Below, in pieces: positions 28,386-37,979 of a stretch of DNA of 64,000 bases. Both the position numbers and the translations under genes were made by a program. Below the pieces are notes generated by a model that was not told where the DNA came from, searched no databases, and saw nothing but the letters and a program-made list of their open reading frames with translations. The DNA comes from [Empedobacter] haloabium (GTDB lineage Bacteria; Pseudomonadota; Gammaproteobacteria; Burkholderiales; Burkholderiaceae_D): contig CP136508.1 in NCBI GenBank assembly GCA_008011715.2, forward strand, positions 4,216,001 through 4,280,000, written 5' to 3'. Within the stretch, counting starts at the first letter, position 1; each line of letters begins with the position of its first letter.

Positions 28386-28453
28386 GAAACATTCCTTTCA
28401 AGGTCCATAGGAGATTGAACGGATGCTCGAGCCTGGCGAAGTAAGCGTCGCAT
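28382..28453 (-). other. 23-codon ORF overlapping the ilvB start
   Basis: An ATG at 28453 opens a 23-residue frame (begins MRRLLRQARASV) that ends in a TGA overlapping the ilvB ATG as ATGA. It contains three Leu and two Val codons but no dense run of regulatory codons, and no strong ribosome binding site precedes it. It could be a translational-coupling leader or chance. Confidence 0.3.
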
Positions 28454-28701
28454 TGCAGTCACATCAAGCGCCCCCTTCTTTCTGCGGTCACGCCGCCTCT
28501 TCCCCCAACCGTAGTGAGGTGCAAGACGGTCGCTTAACGCAACTCGTTTGGCTTGAGTTTCTGCAACGGTTCGGCTGACCTCTCGCGCTTGTGGCGCGGG
28601 TTAGAGCAAACTGCTGACAAAGAGAAAGCGGGTCGGTCGCCAGGGCGTTGTGTGCCGATAACGAGGGACCAGGGCGCTTCGTGGTGTGCAAAGCGTTCCA
28701 T

Positions 28702-28730
28702 ACGGTACTGCGTTGCACCATTTTGGTCAA
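28702..28730 (-). promoter_or_regulatory. Candidate promoter of ilvBHC
   Basis: Minus-strand TTGACC (28725-28730), a 17-base spacer, TACCGT (28702-28707). The -35 has five of six consensus bases, the -10 three. No better pair was seen between ilvB and the sigma-factor gene. The 499-base gap 28386-28884 otherwise holds only the 23-codon ORF and the candidate promoter at 28830. Confidence 0.4.
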
Positions 28731-28829
28731 GAACAATCGCGTTTTTCGCATGAAGGGCCCATTCCTGGCCGCATTCTGGTGCAAAGGATGGGCCGAAAAC
28801 GTCAAAAACCTGCGGAAACACGGCTTTTT

Positions 28830-28838
28830 TGCTAGGAT
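28830..28838 (+). promoter_or_regulatory. Candidate extended -10 for the sigma-factor operon
   Basis: TGC-TAGGAT, an extended -10, lies 46 bases before the sigma-factor ATG, after a T-tract. No convincing -35 is found at 17 bases. Low confidence. Confidence 0.3.
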
Positions 28839-28884
28839 GCGCAGGTTTAAGACCTCGACGGCGACAACACGCAGCACCACCTCA

Positions 28885-29454
28885 ATGGCAACAGACAAAG
28901 AACTCTCCGACTTTCTCGAAAGCGTCGAGCGGCGTGCGTTCAAGCAGGCGGTGTATGCGGTCCGCAGGGATGAAGTGGCCCTGGACATCGTGCAGGACGC
29001 GATGATCAAGCTCGCCGAGAAGTACGGCGACAAGCCGGCCGCCGAGTTGCCGATGCTGTTCCAGCGCATCCTGCAAAATACCATCCTCGATTTCTTCCGG
29101 CGCGAAAAAGTGCGCAACACCTGGGTCAGCCTGTTTTCCGGGCTTGGCAATTCCCAGGAGGAACATGAAGATTTTGATATACTTGAAAGCTACGAAGCCG
29201 AACACGGCAGCCAGGCGGCGGAATCGAGCGCCGATCAGGTCGAGCGCATGCAAGTACTGCAAGTCATTGAAGACGAAGTACAAAAGCTCCCCGCGCGTCA
29301 ACGGGAGGCGTTCCTTATGCGTTACTGGCAGGATATGGATGTGGCAGAGACGGCGGCGGCCATGGGGTGTTCCGAAGGGAGCGTGAAAACCCATTGCTCA
29401 CGGGCGACTCACACCCTCGCAGCATCGCTCAAAGCCAAGGGAATCAAATTATGA
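28885..29454 (+). CDS. RNA polymerase sigma factor, ECF-like
   Basis: A 189-residue two-domain sigma factor. Region 2 (AVYAVRRDEVALDIVQDAMIKL, then MLFQRILQNTILDFFRREKV) recognises and melts the -10. Region 4 (LPARQREAFLMRYWQDMDVAETAAAMGCSEGSVKTHCSRA, split by a short turn) contacts the -35. A longer open frame back to 28648 has no family match and lacks a start signal; ATG 28885 (MATDKELSDFL) fits. Its stop overlaps the start of the DUF3619 gene. The order sigma factor, DUF3619, DUF3106, RDD recurs in betaproteobacteria as I know them. Its regulon and signal are unknown. Confidence 0.92.
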   Translation: MATDKELSDFLESVERRAFKQAVYAVRRDEVALDIVQDAMIKLAEKYGDKPAAELPMLFQRILQNTILDFFRREKVRNTWVSLFSGLGNSQEEHEDFDILESYEAEHGSQAAESSADQVERMQVLQVIEDEVQKLPARQREAFLMRYWQDMDVAETAAAMGCSEGSVKTHCSRATHTLAASLKAKGIKL

Positions 29455-29861
29455 ACACCGAAGACATCAATTTCGCTTACCGCGTACGGCACGCCCTGAA
29501 CGAAACGCTGGACGACCTGCCGTCCGCCACCACCGACCGCCTGGCCGCCGCCCGCAAGGCGGCGCTGGCGCGCAAGAAGGCCCACGTCGAGGTGCGCGTC
29601 ACGCGCACGGCCACCGCCACGGCCACCGCTGGCGGCGGCAGCGGCATGTTCGCCGACCCGGTCGCCTGGCTGAGCCGCTTCAGCGTCGTGCTGCCGCTGC
29701 TGCTGATCGTGGGCGGCATGGTCGGCGTCTACCAGTACGAACACCAGCAGTCGATCCAGGAACTGGCCGAGCTGGACGCGGCCGTGCTGTCGGATGAGCT
29801 GCCCCTGTCGGCCTACCTGGACCACGGCTTCAACGCCTATCTCGAGACGCGCGAGCAATAA
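29451..29861 (+). CDS. DUF3619 membrane protein, possible anti-sigma factor
   Basis: A 136-residue protein: cytoplasmic helical N terminus (residues 1-75, including FAYRVRHALNETLDDLP), one membrane segment (FSVVLPLLLIVGGMVGVYQY), and a short periplasmic tail of about 40 residues (SIQELAELDAAVLSDELPL). It belongs to DUF3619 by sequence pattern and position. The topology, and translation coupled to a sigma factor (ATGA overlap), are what one expects of a single-pass anti-sigma factor, but the usual zinc-binding ZAS motif (HxxxCxxC) is absent. The role is inference. Confidence 0.8.
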   Translation: MNTEDINFAYRVRHALNETLDDLPSATTDRLAAARKAALARKKAHVEVRVTRTATATATAGGGSGMFADPVAWLSRFSVVLPLLLIVGGMVGVYQYEHQQSIQELAELDAAVLSDELPLSAYLDHGFNAYLETREQ

Positions 29862-29863
29862 GG

Positions 29864-30643
29864 ATGGCGCGAGTTCGCGGTCGCACGTGGGTGCTGGGCG
29901 GCGCCGCCGCTGTTGCGCTCGTCATCGCCATCGGTGCCTGGGTCGGATTGCGCGGCCAGCCGGCCGGCGCGCCCGCGGGCAGCGCCGCCTCGGCGTCGTC
30001 GATCCCGCTGCTCGGCACCGACGCGGCAGAAAAACGCTGGCAGGACCTGACGCCGGCGCAGCAGCGCGCCCTCGAACCGCTGAAAAAGGGCTGGGAAGAC
30101 CTGGGCCCGGTGCGCAAGCAGAAATGGCTGGAGATCGCCGGCCGTTTCGAATCGATGAAACCGGCCGAGCAGCAACGGGTGCACGCGCGCATGCGCGAAT
30201 GGGTGGATCTGACGCCGGAAGAGCGCAAGGCCGTGCGCGAAAACTACGCGCGCGCGCAAAAGATCATGGGCGGCAAGAAGGCCGCGCAGTGGGAGCAGTA
30301 CCTGCTGTTGCCGGAGGAAGAGAAGCGCAAGCTGGCCGATGCCGCCGCCGCCAAGAAGCCGCAGGCCGCCAGGCCGCCGACACCGAAGCAGATCCTGGCC
30401 AAGACGCCGCAGCCGATCAAGCAGCATCCGAGCGTGTTGCCGTCGGTCGTGCCGCCGCCCGTGGCGGCCCAACCCGCCCCCGTGCCGGTGCCCGTGCCCG
30501 TGCCGCCGCCTGCCCCCGTCAGCGCGCCCGCGCAGCCAGAGATCGTCTATCCGCTGGAAGGTGCCGTGACGCCGTCCGCCATCGTCACCCCGCCGGCACC
30601 CACGCCGCCGGCGCAGAACGCTCCCGCCAATGCCGGCAAATAA
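29864..30643 (+). CDS. DUF3106 membrane-anchored protein
   Basis: A 259-residue protein with an N-terminal membrane anchor (WVLGGAAAVALVIAIGAWVGL). The DUF3106 domain (about residues 55-160) is made of repeated W-x-x-L/M helices: WQDLTPAQQRALEPLKKGWEDLGPV, then EWVDLTPEERKAVRENYARA. The C-terminal third is a Pro/Val/Ala-rich tail with a PVPVPVPV run, probably extended. It should face the periplasm. It starts three bases after the DUF3619 stop, and its last 14 bases overlap the RDD gene, so the four genes form one tight operon. DUF3106 has no known function. Confidence 0.8.
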   Translation: MARVRGRTWVLGGAAAVALVIAIGAWVGLRGQPAGAPAGSAASASSIPLLGTDAAEKRWQDLTPAQQRALEPLKKGWEDLGPVRKQKWLEIAGRFESMKPAEQQRVHARMREWVDLTPEERKAVRENYARAQKIMGGKKAAQWEQYLLLPEEEKRKLADAAAAKKPQAARPPTPKQILAKTPQPIKQHPSVLPSVVPPPVAAQPAPVPVPVPVPPPAPVSAPAQPEIVYPLEGAVTPSAIVTPPAPTPPAQNAPANAGK

Positions 30644-31160
30644 CCTGACCGCGCCGGTCGGCGTGCCGGCCATCGGCCGCCGGCTGATCTCGATGGTGTA
30701 TGAACTGCTGCTGGGCTTTGCCGTGCTGTTCCTGCCCTTCCTCGTGTTCGAGATGCTCGTCAAGGCCAGCCATGCGCCGGCCGTCGAGCACATGCGCCAG
30801 GCCCTGGCCTTCCTCGTGTTGGGCGCCTACTTCATCCATCAATGGACCCGCAAGGGCCAGACGCTGGCCATGCAGACCTGGCGTATCCGCCTGCAAATGC
30901 CGGACGGCGCGGCGGTGCCGCCGCGCGTCGCCACCTTGCGCTACCTGCTGTGCTGGTTGTGGGTACTGCCGGCCGCCGCCGTGTGCCTGGCTTTCGACCT
31001 GCACCGCTGGCAGGCCATCGGCGTGCTGGTCGCCGGCGTCGTCGCGTGGTCGCTGACGGCACTGCTGGACCGCGACCGCCAGTTCCTGCACGACCGGATC
31101 GCCGGCACGCGGCTGGTGCAGCTGCCCAAGCCGGAAAAGCGGGTCAAGGCCGCGGCCTGA
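30630..31160 (+). CDS. RDD-family membrane protein
   Basis: A 176-residue inner-membrane protein of the RDD family, with the family's Arg near the N terminus in GVPAIGRRLISMVYELLLGF and an Asp pair in DRDRQFLHDRIAGTRLV. About four membrane segments are visible (LLLGFAVLFLPFLVF, ALAFLVLGAYFIHQW, YLLCWLWVLPAAAVCLAF, AIGVLVAGVVAWSLTALL). Some RDD proteins have been linked to ion or small-molecule transport, but that cannot be assigned here. Last gene of the sigma-factor operon; overlaps the DUF3106 gene by 14 bases. Confidence 0.88.
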   Translation: MPANNLTAPVGVPAIGRRLISMVYELLLGFAVLFLPFLVFEMLVKASHAPAVEHMRQALAFLVLGAYFIHQWTRKGQTLAMQTWRIRLQMPDGAAVPPRVATLRYLLCWLWVLPAAAVCLAFDLHRWQAIGVLVAGVVAWSLTALLDRDRQFLHDRIAGTRLVQLPKPEKRVKAAA

Positions 31161-31197
31161 TCTTGCAAGCGGCTCCAGCTGCCGCCATCTGGAGCGG

Positions 31198-31509
31198 ATG
31201 AAGCGCCCCGACGACAGCCCGACCGAACCACTCTGCCCTTTGTGCGGCCGCCCGCTGGGCACGGAAAACATCGACCGGCACCACCTGGTGCCGCGCACCT
31301 TCAAGGGCAAGACCCAGTTCCCCATCCATAAGATCTGCCACCGCAAGATCCATTCCGTGTTCACGGAACGCGAGCTGTTCAAGACGTATCACACCTGGGA
31401 ATCGCTGCAGGCGCACGAGGAGATTCGTACGTTTATCGACTGGGTGGCGAAGAAGCCGCCGGGGTTTTATACATCGACGGCGACGTCGAATGCCAAGAAG
31501 CGGCGCTAG
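31198..31509 (+). CDS. Small HNH-like zinc protein
   Basis: A 103-residue protein with an HNH-type core: CPLCGR near residue 13, NIDRHHLVPRTFKGK (first His pair), then HKICHRKIHSVF (final Cys/His). Such proteins are annotated as HNH endonucleases, but many lack shown nuclease activity. The central Asn is not obvious; the residues between are FPIHKIC. It starts 37 bases after the RDD gene with GGAGCGG just before the ATG, and ends at a 53-bp hairpin. Function is not assigned; a housekeeping role is possible since the gene is single and free of toxin-type neighbours. Confidence 0.7.
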   Translation: MKRPDDSPTEPLCPLCGRPLGTENIDRHHLVPRTFKGKTQFPIHKICHRKIHSVFTERELFKTYHTWESLQAHEEIRTFIDWVAKKPPGFYTSTATSNAKKRR

Positions 31510-31515
31510 ACCCAT

Positions 31516-31568
31516 GGTGACAGGCACCTATCTGCGGGTCGGCGACCCGCAGATAGGTGCCTGTCACC
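31516..31568. repeat. 53-bp hairpin repeat, copy 2 (perfect 25-3-25)
   Basis: A perfect 25-bp stem with loop GGC: the left arm starts GGTGACAGGCACC and ends GCGGGTC, and the right arm is its exact complement. It lies between two convergent genes. GGGTTT follows, as after the copy at 52889. Confidence 0.85.
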
Positions 31569-31587
31569 GCCGGGTTTCTCTACATTT

Positions 31588-32268
31588 CTAGAACCGCTCG
31601 AAGCCCTGCAGATAGCGCCACTCGCCCACCGCCAGCCCGGCCATCGACAGCCGACCGATGCGCAGGCGCTTCAGCGCGACCGGGGTCAGGCCCACGGCCT
31701 TGCACATCCTGTCGATCTGGCTCGGCTTCGGGCCCTTGACGGCAAAGCGCAGCCGGCCTTCGTTCTGCCAGCTCACTTTCGTCGCGCCCTGGTTCAGCTG
31801 GGCCAGGCCGTTGTCAAAGATCGCGCCGCGCACGTCGACGATGATCTCCTGCTCCACCTTGTCGCCCTCCTCCACCAGTTTGCGCGCCACCCGGTGGTCC
31901 TGGGTGAACACGAACAGGCCGCTCGCTGCGTACTCCAGCGGCAGCGCCTGGGTCAGGTTGTGCACATGGCGCTTCAGGAAACGCTCCTTGGCCGCCTGCG
32001 CATTGCGCGCCTCCGGCAGCAGGCAGGAGAACGGGTCGGCGCCGGCCGGCTTGTGCAGCAGGATCGTGACGGGCGCGATTTCCAGCAAAGTCGCATCCGG
32101 CGCCAGCGCGACTGCCTGCGCAGGCGTGACGCGGGCACCTGGTTCCTCGACGACGACGCCGTCCACCTGGACGTAGCCGCCTTCGATGTACAGCTCGGCC
32201 TCGCGGCGCGAACACGGCACCATGTCCGCCACCCGTTTCGAGAGGCGGATCGTATCGGTATCGCTCAT
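31588..32268 (-). CDS. RsuA/RluF-type pseudouridine synthase homologue with altered active site
   Basis: A 226-residue protein: S4 RNA-binding domain (residues 8-50, IRLSKRVADMVPCSRREAELYIEGG), then a pseudouridine synthase fold (ILLHKPAG, SGLFVFTQDHRVARKLVEEG, KRLRIGRLSMAGLAVGEWRYL). In the family the catalytic Asp sits in GRLDxxxxGL; here the aligned segment reads LPLEYAASGL, so Glu112 takes its place and the preceding Arg is Pro. The enzyme may be inactive and work as an RNA-binding protein, or use Glu. A long open frame to 33240 is a shadow of the aldolase gene; ATG 32268 comes two bases after that gene's stop. Confidence 0.8.
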   Translation of the reverse strand: MSDTDTIRLSKRVADMVPCSRREAELYIEGGYVQVDGVVVEEPGARVTPAQAVALAPDATLLEIAPVTILLHKPAGADPFSCLLPEARNAQAAKERFLKRHVHNLTQALPLEYAASGLFVFTQDHRVARKLVEEGDKVEQEIIVDVRGAIFDNGLAQLNQGATKVSWQNEGRLRFAVKGPKPSQIDRMCKAVGLTPVALKRLRIGRLSMAGLAVGEWRYLQGFERF

Positions 32269-32270
32269 GG

Positions 32271-33277
<1,007 letters not shown>

Positions 33278-33281
<4 letters not shown>

Positions 33282-34171
33282 TGCGCGCTTTCGGCCAGCT
33301 GTTCGGCGTAGAAGCGGTGGCCCAGCTCTTCCAGGCCGACCGTGTGCAGCACTTCCTGCAGGCGCTCCGTCGGACGGCGGCGCGGCAGGTTCTTGTACGT
33401 CGCGATGATCAGTTCATTCTTCATCGAGTGCTCCCAACCGACCAGTTCCGTCACGTTGACCTGATAGCCGTGCGCCTCCAGCTGCAGGCAGCGCAGCACG
33501 TTGGTGACCTGGCTGCCGAATTCGCGCGTGTGGATCGGGTGGCGCCAGATTTCCGTCAGCGCGCTCCTGCCCAGGTCACGGCCCTTGTTCTTGCGCAGCA
33601 CCGAGGCCACTTCGGCCTGGCAGCACGGCACCAGCACCATGTGCTTGGCGCGCTTCTTCAGCGCGAAGTCGATGGCATCGTCGGTGGCCGTGTTACAGGC
33701 GTGCAGCGCGGTGACGATGTCGATTTGCTCGGGCAGTTCGGACGACGTGGTCGATTCGGCCACCGACAGCGGCAGGAACGACATGCCGGCAAAGCCGAAC
33801 TTCGCGGCCAGCTCGCGCGAACGCTGCACCAGCTCCTCGCGCGTTTCGATGCCGTAGATATGTGAGCCGTCGTCCAGCCCCTTGAAGAACAGGTCGTACA
33901 GGATGAAGCCCAGGTAGGACTTGCCGGCGCCATGGTCGACCAGCGACACGGCGCCCTTCTCGGCGCGCACGTCCTGCAGCAGCGGCTCGATGAACTGGTA
34001 CAGGTGATAGACCTGTTTCAGCTTGCGCCGGCTGTCCTGGTTCAGCTTGCCGTCGCGCGTCAGGATGTGCAGCTCCTGCAGCAGCGCGACCGACTGGCCC
34101 GGCTTGATTTCCGGGATGTCGGTCACGGTGCTCGGCAGCGGTGCGGCGGCAGACTTGTTATTGCGCTTCAT
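33278..34171 (-). CDS. SAM-dependent methyltransferase (Methyltransf_32-like)
   Basis: A 297-residue Rossmann-fold methyltransferase. The SAM site reads [19 protein letters not shown] (G-x-G motif in HGAGKSY) followed by [14 protein letters not shown]. Later motifs are [19 protein letters not shown] and [10 protein letters not shown], where the VPCC stretch takes the place of the usual (D/N)PPY. This matches the family containing PF13679, whose substrates are largely unknown; members are often described as class I SAM methyltransferases. The N-terminal 50 residues are a charged helix extension. It lies between iscX (14-base overlap) and ltaE (4-base overlap). Confidence 0.82.
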
Positions 34172-34352
34172 CGATCCAAGCCTGCTGGATGGCCTCGAGG
34201 ATCTTCTCGCCGCCGCGCTTGTGGTCGTCGTCGAAGCCTTCCAGCGTGACGACCCAGTTGTGCAGGTCCGTGAAGCGGATGGACGTCGGGTCCAGGTTCG
34301 GGTACTTGTCGTACAGCGCCTCGGCGATCGCCGTGATGTCGGTCCATTTCAT
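34158..34352 (-). CDS. iscX: Fe-S cluster assembly protein IscX
   Basis: A 64-residue acidic helical protein thought to bind IscS and modulate iron supply and cluster assembly. The whole sequence matches the family: [20 protein letters not shown], the [12 protein letters not shown] core with the conserved Asp-Leu, and [13 protein letters not shown] at the end. It is located where it belongs, directly after fdx (9-base gap), and its 3' end overlaps the methyltransferase gene by 14 bases. Confidence 0.96.
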   Translation of the reverse strand: MKWTDITAIAEALYDKYPNLDPTSIRFTDLHNWVVTLEGFDDDHKRGGEKILEAIQQAWIDEAQ

Positions 34353-34361
34353 GGCAGCTCC

Positions 34362-34703
34362 TCAGTGCCCGCCTTCGCTGGCGTGATTGATCGTGTATTT
34401 CGGGATCTCGACGACGAGGTCCTCGTCGGCCACGATCGCCTGGCACGACAGGCGCGACTGCGCTTCCAGGCCCCAGGCCTTGTCCAGCAGGTCTTCTTCC
34501 GTATCGGTCGCCTCGTTCAGCGAATCGAAGCCTTCGCGCACGATCACGTGACAGGTGGTGCAGGCGCACGATTTTTCGCAGGCGTGCTCGATATGGATGT
34601 CGTTTTCCAGCAGGACGTCACAGACGGACTTGCCGGCTGGCGTTTCGATCACGGCGCCCTCGGGGCACAGCTTGGCGTGGGGCAGGATGACGATTTGTGG
34701 CAC
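34362..34703 (-). CDS. fdx: ISC-type [2Fe-2S] ferredoxin
   Basis: A 113-residue adrenodoxin-like ferredoxin that supplies electrons to Fe-S cluster assembly. The cluster ligands are in HACEKSCACTTCHVIV with the fourth Cys in SRLSCQAIV, the standard C-x5-C-x2-C...C pattern. It starts with GTG at 34703 (PQIVILPHAKLCPEG); GAGG lies seven bases upstream and no ATG fits. It follows hscA by 36 bases in the isc operon. Confidence 0.96.
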   Translation of the reverse strand: MPQIVILPHAKLCPEGAVIETPAGKSVCDVLLENDIHIEHACEKSCACTTCHVIVREGFDSLNEATDTEEDLLDKAWGLEAQSRLSCQAIVADEDLVVEIPKYTINHASEGGH

Positions 34704-34739
34704 TTGTTACCTCTGTTGTTTTATATGTTGTGGCGACGC

Positions 34740-36620
34740 TTACGCCACCTGGTCCAGCGCCTTGCCGGCCAGCGCGCTGCGCACGCTGCGGTCCATGCGG
34801 CGCGACGCGAATTCCTCGGTGCCGTGCGCCAGCGCTTCCACCGCCGCCTTGACGGCCGTGTGATCCACCGTGCCGGCCTGCGACTGCGCCACGATCTCGC
34901 GGGTGCGCGCCATCAGTGCATCGACGGCGGCGCGTTCCTCGTCCGACAGCAGCGCGGCATCCTCGTCCAGCGCGGCCTGGGTGGCCAGCAGGATGCGTTC
35001 CGCCTCGACCTGCTCCTCGCGCAGCGCGCGCGCCTTCATGTCCGTCTCGGCCGAGGCGTACGAATCCTGCAGCATGCGCGCGACGTCGTCGTCGCCCAGG
35101 CCGTAGGACGGTTTGACCGTGATCGACGCTTCCACGTTCGAGCGCAACTCGCGCGCCGAGACCGACAGCAAGCCGTCGGCATCGACCTGGTAGGTGATGC
35201 GGATGCGCGCCGCGCCGGCGGCCATCGGCGGGATGCCGCGCAGCTCGAAGCGCGCCAGCGAGCGGCAGTCGGCCACCAGCTCGCGTTCGCCCTGCAGCAC
35301 GTGCACCGCCAGCGCGGTCTGGCCGTCCTTGAACGTGGTGAACTCCTGGGCGCGGGCGCACGGGATCGTCGAGTTGCGCGGGATGATTTTTTCCACCAGG
35401 CCGCCCATCGTCTCGATGCCCAGCGACAGCGGGATCACGTCCAGCAGCAGCCAGTCGTCGCCCGGCGCGCGGTTCCCCGCCAGCAGGTTGGCCTGGATGG
35501 CGGCGCCCAGCGCCACCACCTTGTCCGGATCGATGTTGGCGTGCGGGATGGTGTGGAAGTATTCGCCCACGGCGCGCTGCACGTGCGGCATGCGCGTGGC
35601 GCCGCCGACCATGACGACGCCGTCGATGTCGTCCGCGTCGATGTTCGCATCGCGCAGCGCCTTCTTCACCGCGTTCATCGTCTTGGCGACCAGGTGCTTG
35701 GTGATCTCGGCGAACTTCTCGGCCGTGATCTTCAGGTGCACTTCCTCGCCGGAGGACAGGATCGCGTCGACCGTCACTTCCGCTTTCGTCGACAGCAGTT
35801 CCTTGGCCTCGCGCGCCTTGACCATCAGCACGGCGGTGTCCTCGTCGTTCAGGGGCGCCAGCTTCTCCTGCTCGTGGATCCAGCAGAACAGGCGGTGATC
35901 GAAGTCGTCGCCGCCCAGCGCGGAATCGCCGCCGGTGGACAGCACTTCGAACACGCCCTTGGACAGTTTCAGGATCGAGATGTCGAACGTGCCGCCGCCC
36001 AGGTCGTAGACGGCAAACAGGCCTTCGGACGCATTGTCCAGGCCATAGGCGATGGCAGCGGCGGTCGGCTCGGACAGCAGGCGCAGCACGTTCAGGCCGG
36101 CCAGCTGGGCCGCGTCCTTGGTCGCCTGGCGCTGCGCATCGTCGAAATACGCCGGCACGGTAATCACGGCACCGACCAGGTCATCGCCCAGCGCATCCTC
36201 GGCGCGCTGGCGCAACGTGGCCAGGATCTGGGCGGAGGTCTCGACGGGGCTCTTGACGCCGGCCACCGTTTTCAGCTGCACCATGCCGGGGGCATCGACG
36301 AAATCATATGGCAGGTTCTCGGCGTAGGCGATGTCCTTCAGGCCGCGGCCCATGAAACGCTTGACGGAAACCACCGTGTTCTTCGGGTCGGTGGTCTGCG
36401 CGGCCTGCGCCTTGTAGCCGATGTGGGCATGGCCGTTCGGCAGGTAGCGCACCACGGACGGCAGCAGCGGCCGGCCGTCCTCGTCGTTCAGCACTTCGGG
36501 AATGCTGCTGCGCACGGTCGCCACCAGCGAGTTGGTGGTGCCCAGGTCGATACCCACCGCCAGCCGGTGCTGGTGCGGCGCCGTCGACATGCCGGGTTCG
36601 GAAATTTGCAGGAGAGCCAT
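34740..36620 (-). CDS. hscA: Fe-S assembly Hsp70 chaperone HscA
   Basis: A 626-residue specialised Hsp70 that, with HscB, releases the cluster from IscU using ATP. The nucleotide-binding domain shows [49 protein letters not shown] and [15 protein letters not shown]. The substrate-binding and lid domains complete the usual length. The start is ATG 36620 ([10 protein letters not shown]), seven bases after GGAG; the longer frame to 36719 runs through the end of hscB and is a shadow. It follows hscB after 46 bases. It should recognise the LPPVK motif, which is present in IscU here (residues 99-103). Confidence 0.97.
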   Translation of the reverse strand: MALLQISEPGMSTAPHQHRLAVGIDLGTTNSLVATVRSSIPEVLNDEDGRPLLPSVVRYLPNGHAHIGYKAQAAQTTDPKNTVVSVKRFMGRGLKDIAYAENLPYDFVDAPGMVQLKTVAGVKSPVETSAQILATLRQRAEDALGDDLVGAVITVPAYFDDAQRQATKDAAQLAGLNVLRLLSEPTAAAIAYGLDNASEGLFAVYDLGGGTFDISILKLSKGVFEVLSTGGDSALGGDDFDHRLFCWIHEQEKLAPLNDEDTAVLMVKAREAKELLSTKAEVTVDAILSSGEEVHLKITAEKFAEITKHLVAKTMNAVKKALRDANIDADDIDGVVMVGGATRMPHVQRAVGEYFHTIPHANIDPDKVVALGAAIQANLLAGNRAPGDDWLLLDVIPLSLGIETMGGLVEKIIPRNSTIPCARAQEFTTFKDGQTALAVHVLQGERELVADCRSLARFELRGIPPMAAGAARIRITYQVDADGLLSVSARELRSNVEASITVKPSYGLGDDDVARMLQDSYASAETDMKARALREEQVEAERILLATQAALDEDAALLSDEERAAVDALMARTREIVAQSQAGTVDHTAVKAAVEALAHGTEEFASRRMDRSVRSALAGKALDQVA

Positions 36621-36666
36621 GTGAAACCTGTTCTTGTTGTGGGCGCGGGCGCGCCGTGCCTGGGAA

Positions 36667-37182
36667 TTACGCTTCGATCGCGTCGAAGGCGAAGCGCACT
36701 TCTTCGCCAAATTTTTCAAGGAACATCAGCGCGCGCACGCCCTGCGCGGCGGCGTGGTAGTCGCCGCCGTCCAGCTGGGCCTCGATGACCTGCAGCTGCT
36801 CCTTGCGGGCGGCGCGCAGTTGACCATCCAGCTTGTCGAGCAGGTCGGCATCCTTGCCGGCACGCGCCTCGGCCAGTTCCTCGCGCCACTCCATCTGCTG
36901 CATCAGGAAGGCCATCGGCATCGCCGTGTTCGACTCCGTCTGCAGGTCCACGCCGTGCAGCTCGCACAGGTACTGGGCGCGCTTCTGCGGGTTCTTCAGG
37001 GTCTGGTAGGCCTCGTTGGCGCGCGTGGCCCACTGCATCGCCACGCGCTTCTCGGCATCGGTGGCGTTGACGAATTTATCGGGGTGCACGCGCGACTGCA
37101 CGTCGCGGTAGGCCGCGTCCAGCGCGGCGCCGTCGAGCGCGAAGCGTTGCGGCAGGTTGAAGAGCTCGAAGTGGTTTTGCAC
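36667..37182 (-). CDS. hscB: Fe-S assembly co-chaperone HscB (J-protein)
   Basis: A 171-residue J-domain protein that brings IscU to HscA and stimulates its ATPase. The J domain occupies residues 1-75 with the HPD signature in [20 protein letters not shown]. The C-terminal three-helix IscU-binding domain follows ([16 protein letters not shown]). The start is a GTG at 37182 ([13 protein letters not shown]); no ATG is available at the right place. It lies between iscA (13-base gap) and hscA. Confidence 0.96.
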   Translation of the reverse strand: MQNHFELFNLPQRFALDGAALDAAYRDVQSRVHPDKFVNATDAEKRVAMQWATRANEAYQTLKNPQKRAQYLCELHGVDLQTESNTAMPMAFLMQQMEWREELAEARAGKDADLLDKLDGQLRAARKEQLQVIEAQLDGGDYHAAAQGVRALMFLEKFGEEVRFAFDAIEA

Positions 37183-37195
37183 AGTCGTGGCGACG

Positions 37196-37519
37196 TCAGA
37201 TGCGGAAGCTTTCGCCGCAGCCGCAGGCGTCTTTTTCGTTCGGGTTGTTGAACTTGAAGCCTTCGTTCAGGCCTTCGCGGGCGAAGTCCAGCTCCGTGCC
37301 GTCGATGTACGGCATGCTTTTCGGATCGACGAAGACCTTCACGCCATGCGATTCGAAGACGTGATCGTCGTCGGCCACTTCGTCCACGTACTCCAGCTTG
37401 TAGGCCAGGCCCGAGCAGCCGGTCGTGCGCACGCCGAAGCGCAGGCCGATGCCCTTGCCGCGCCGTTCGATGTAGCGGTTGATGTGCTTCGCAGCTTTTT
37501 CGGTCAACGTGATTGCCAT
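37196..37519 (-). CDS. iscA: A-type Fe-S carrier IscA
   Basis: A 107-residue carrier that passes Fe-S clusters, especially 4Fe-4S, to target proteins. The three ligand cysteines are present: Cys35 ([11 protein letters not shown]) and Cys99/Cys101 (DACGCGESF). Length and fold pattern ([12 protein letters not shown]) are standard for IscA of the isc operon rather than ErpA. It sits 43 bases after iscU and 13 before hscB. Confidence 0.97.
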   Translation of the reverse strand: MAITLTEKAAKHINRYIERRGKGIGLRFGVRTTGCSGLAYKLEYVDEVADDDHVFESHGVKVFVDPKSMPYIDGTELDFAREGLNEGFKFNNPNEKDACGCGESFRI

Positions 37520-37562
37520 ACTTTTCCTCCTGATGCTGACGGGGCCGAGCCGGCCCCACCCT

Positions 37563-37946
37563 TTAGGCCGAGTGCTTGGCCTTGTAGTCCTGCACGGCGG
37601 CCTTGATCGCGTCTTCGGCCAGGATCGAGCAGTGGATCTTCACCGGCGGCAGCGCCAGCTCTTCGGCGATCTGGGTATTCTTGATCGACAGGGCCTGGTC
37701 CAGCGTCTTGCCCTTGACCCATTCCGTCACCAGCGAGCTCGAAGCGATGGCCGAGCCGCAGCCGTAGGTCTTGAATTTCGCGTCTTCGATGACGCCGTCC
37801 GCGCCAACCTTGATCTGCAGCTTCATCACGTCGCCGCAGGCCGGAGCGCCCACCATGCCCGTGCCGACGCTTTCGTCGCCCTTTTCAAAGGCGCCCACGT
37901 TGCGCGGGTTTTCGTAGTGGTCGAGAACTTTTTCCGAGTAAGCCAT
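37563..37946 (-). CDS. iscU: Fe-S scaffold protein IscU
   Basis: A 127-residue scaffold on which IscS-derived sulfur and iron form the cluster. All ligands are seen: Cys37 and Asp39 (APACGDVM), Cys63 ([11 protein letters not shown]), His105 and Cys106 ([12 protein letters not shown]). The HscA recognition motif LPPVK precedes the last pair. A normal scaffold, following iscS by 33 bases. Confidence 0.98.
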   Translation of the reverse strand: MAYSEKVLDHYENPRNVGAFEKGDESVGTGMVGAPACGDVMKLQIKVGADGVIEDAKFKTYGCGSAIASSSLVTEWVKGKTLDQALSIKNTQIAEELALPPVKIHCSILAEDAIKAAVQDYKAKHSA

Positions 37947-37979
37947 TTTGATACTCCTGATGTGATTGTGACGGGGCGC

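Noticed and set aside
28386..28500. Transcription attenuator of the ilv type
   Set aside because: No run of Leu, Ile or Val codons with alternative hairpins and a T-tract could be made out.
28713..28729. NtrC-like site (GCAC-N7-GTCA) upstream of ilvB
   Set aside because: The second half deviates from GTGC, there is only one copy, and no sigma-54 promoter with proper GG-N10-GC spacing was found.
28534..28821. A 95-codon leftward frame in the ilvB-sigma factor gap
   Set aside because: No ribosome binding site or family resemblance, and it covers the candidate ilvB promoter; treated as chance.
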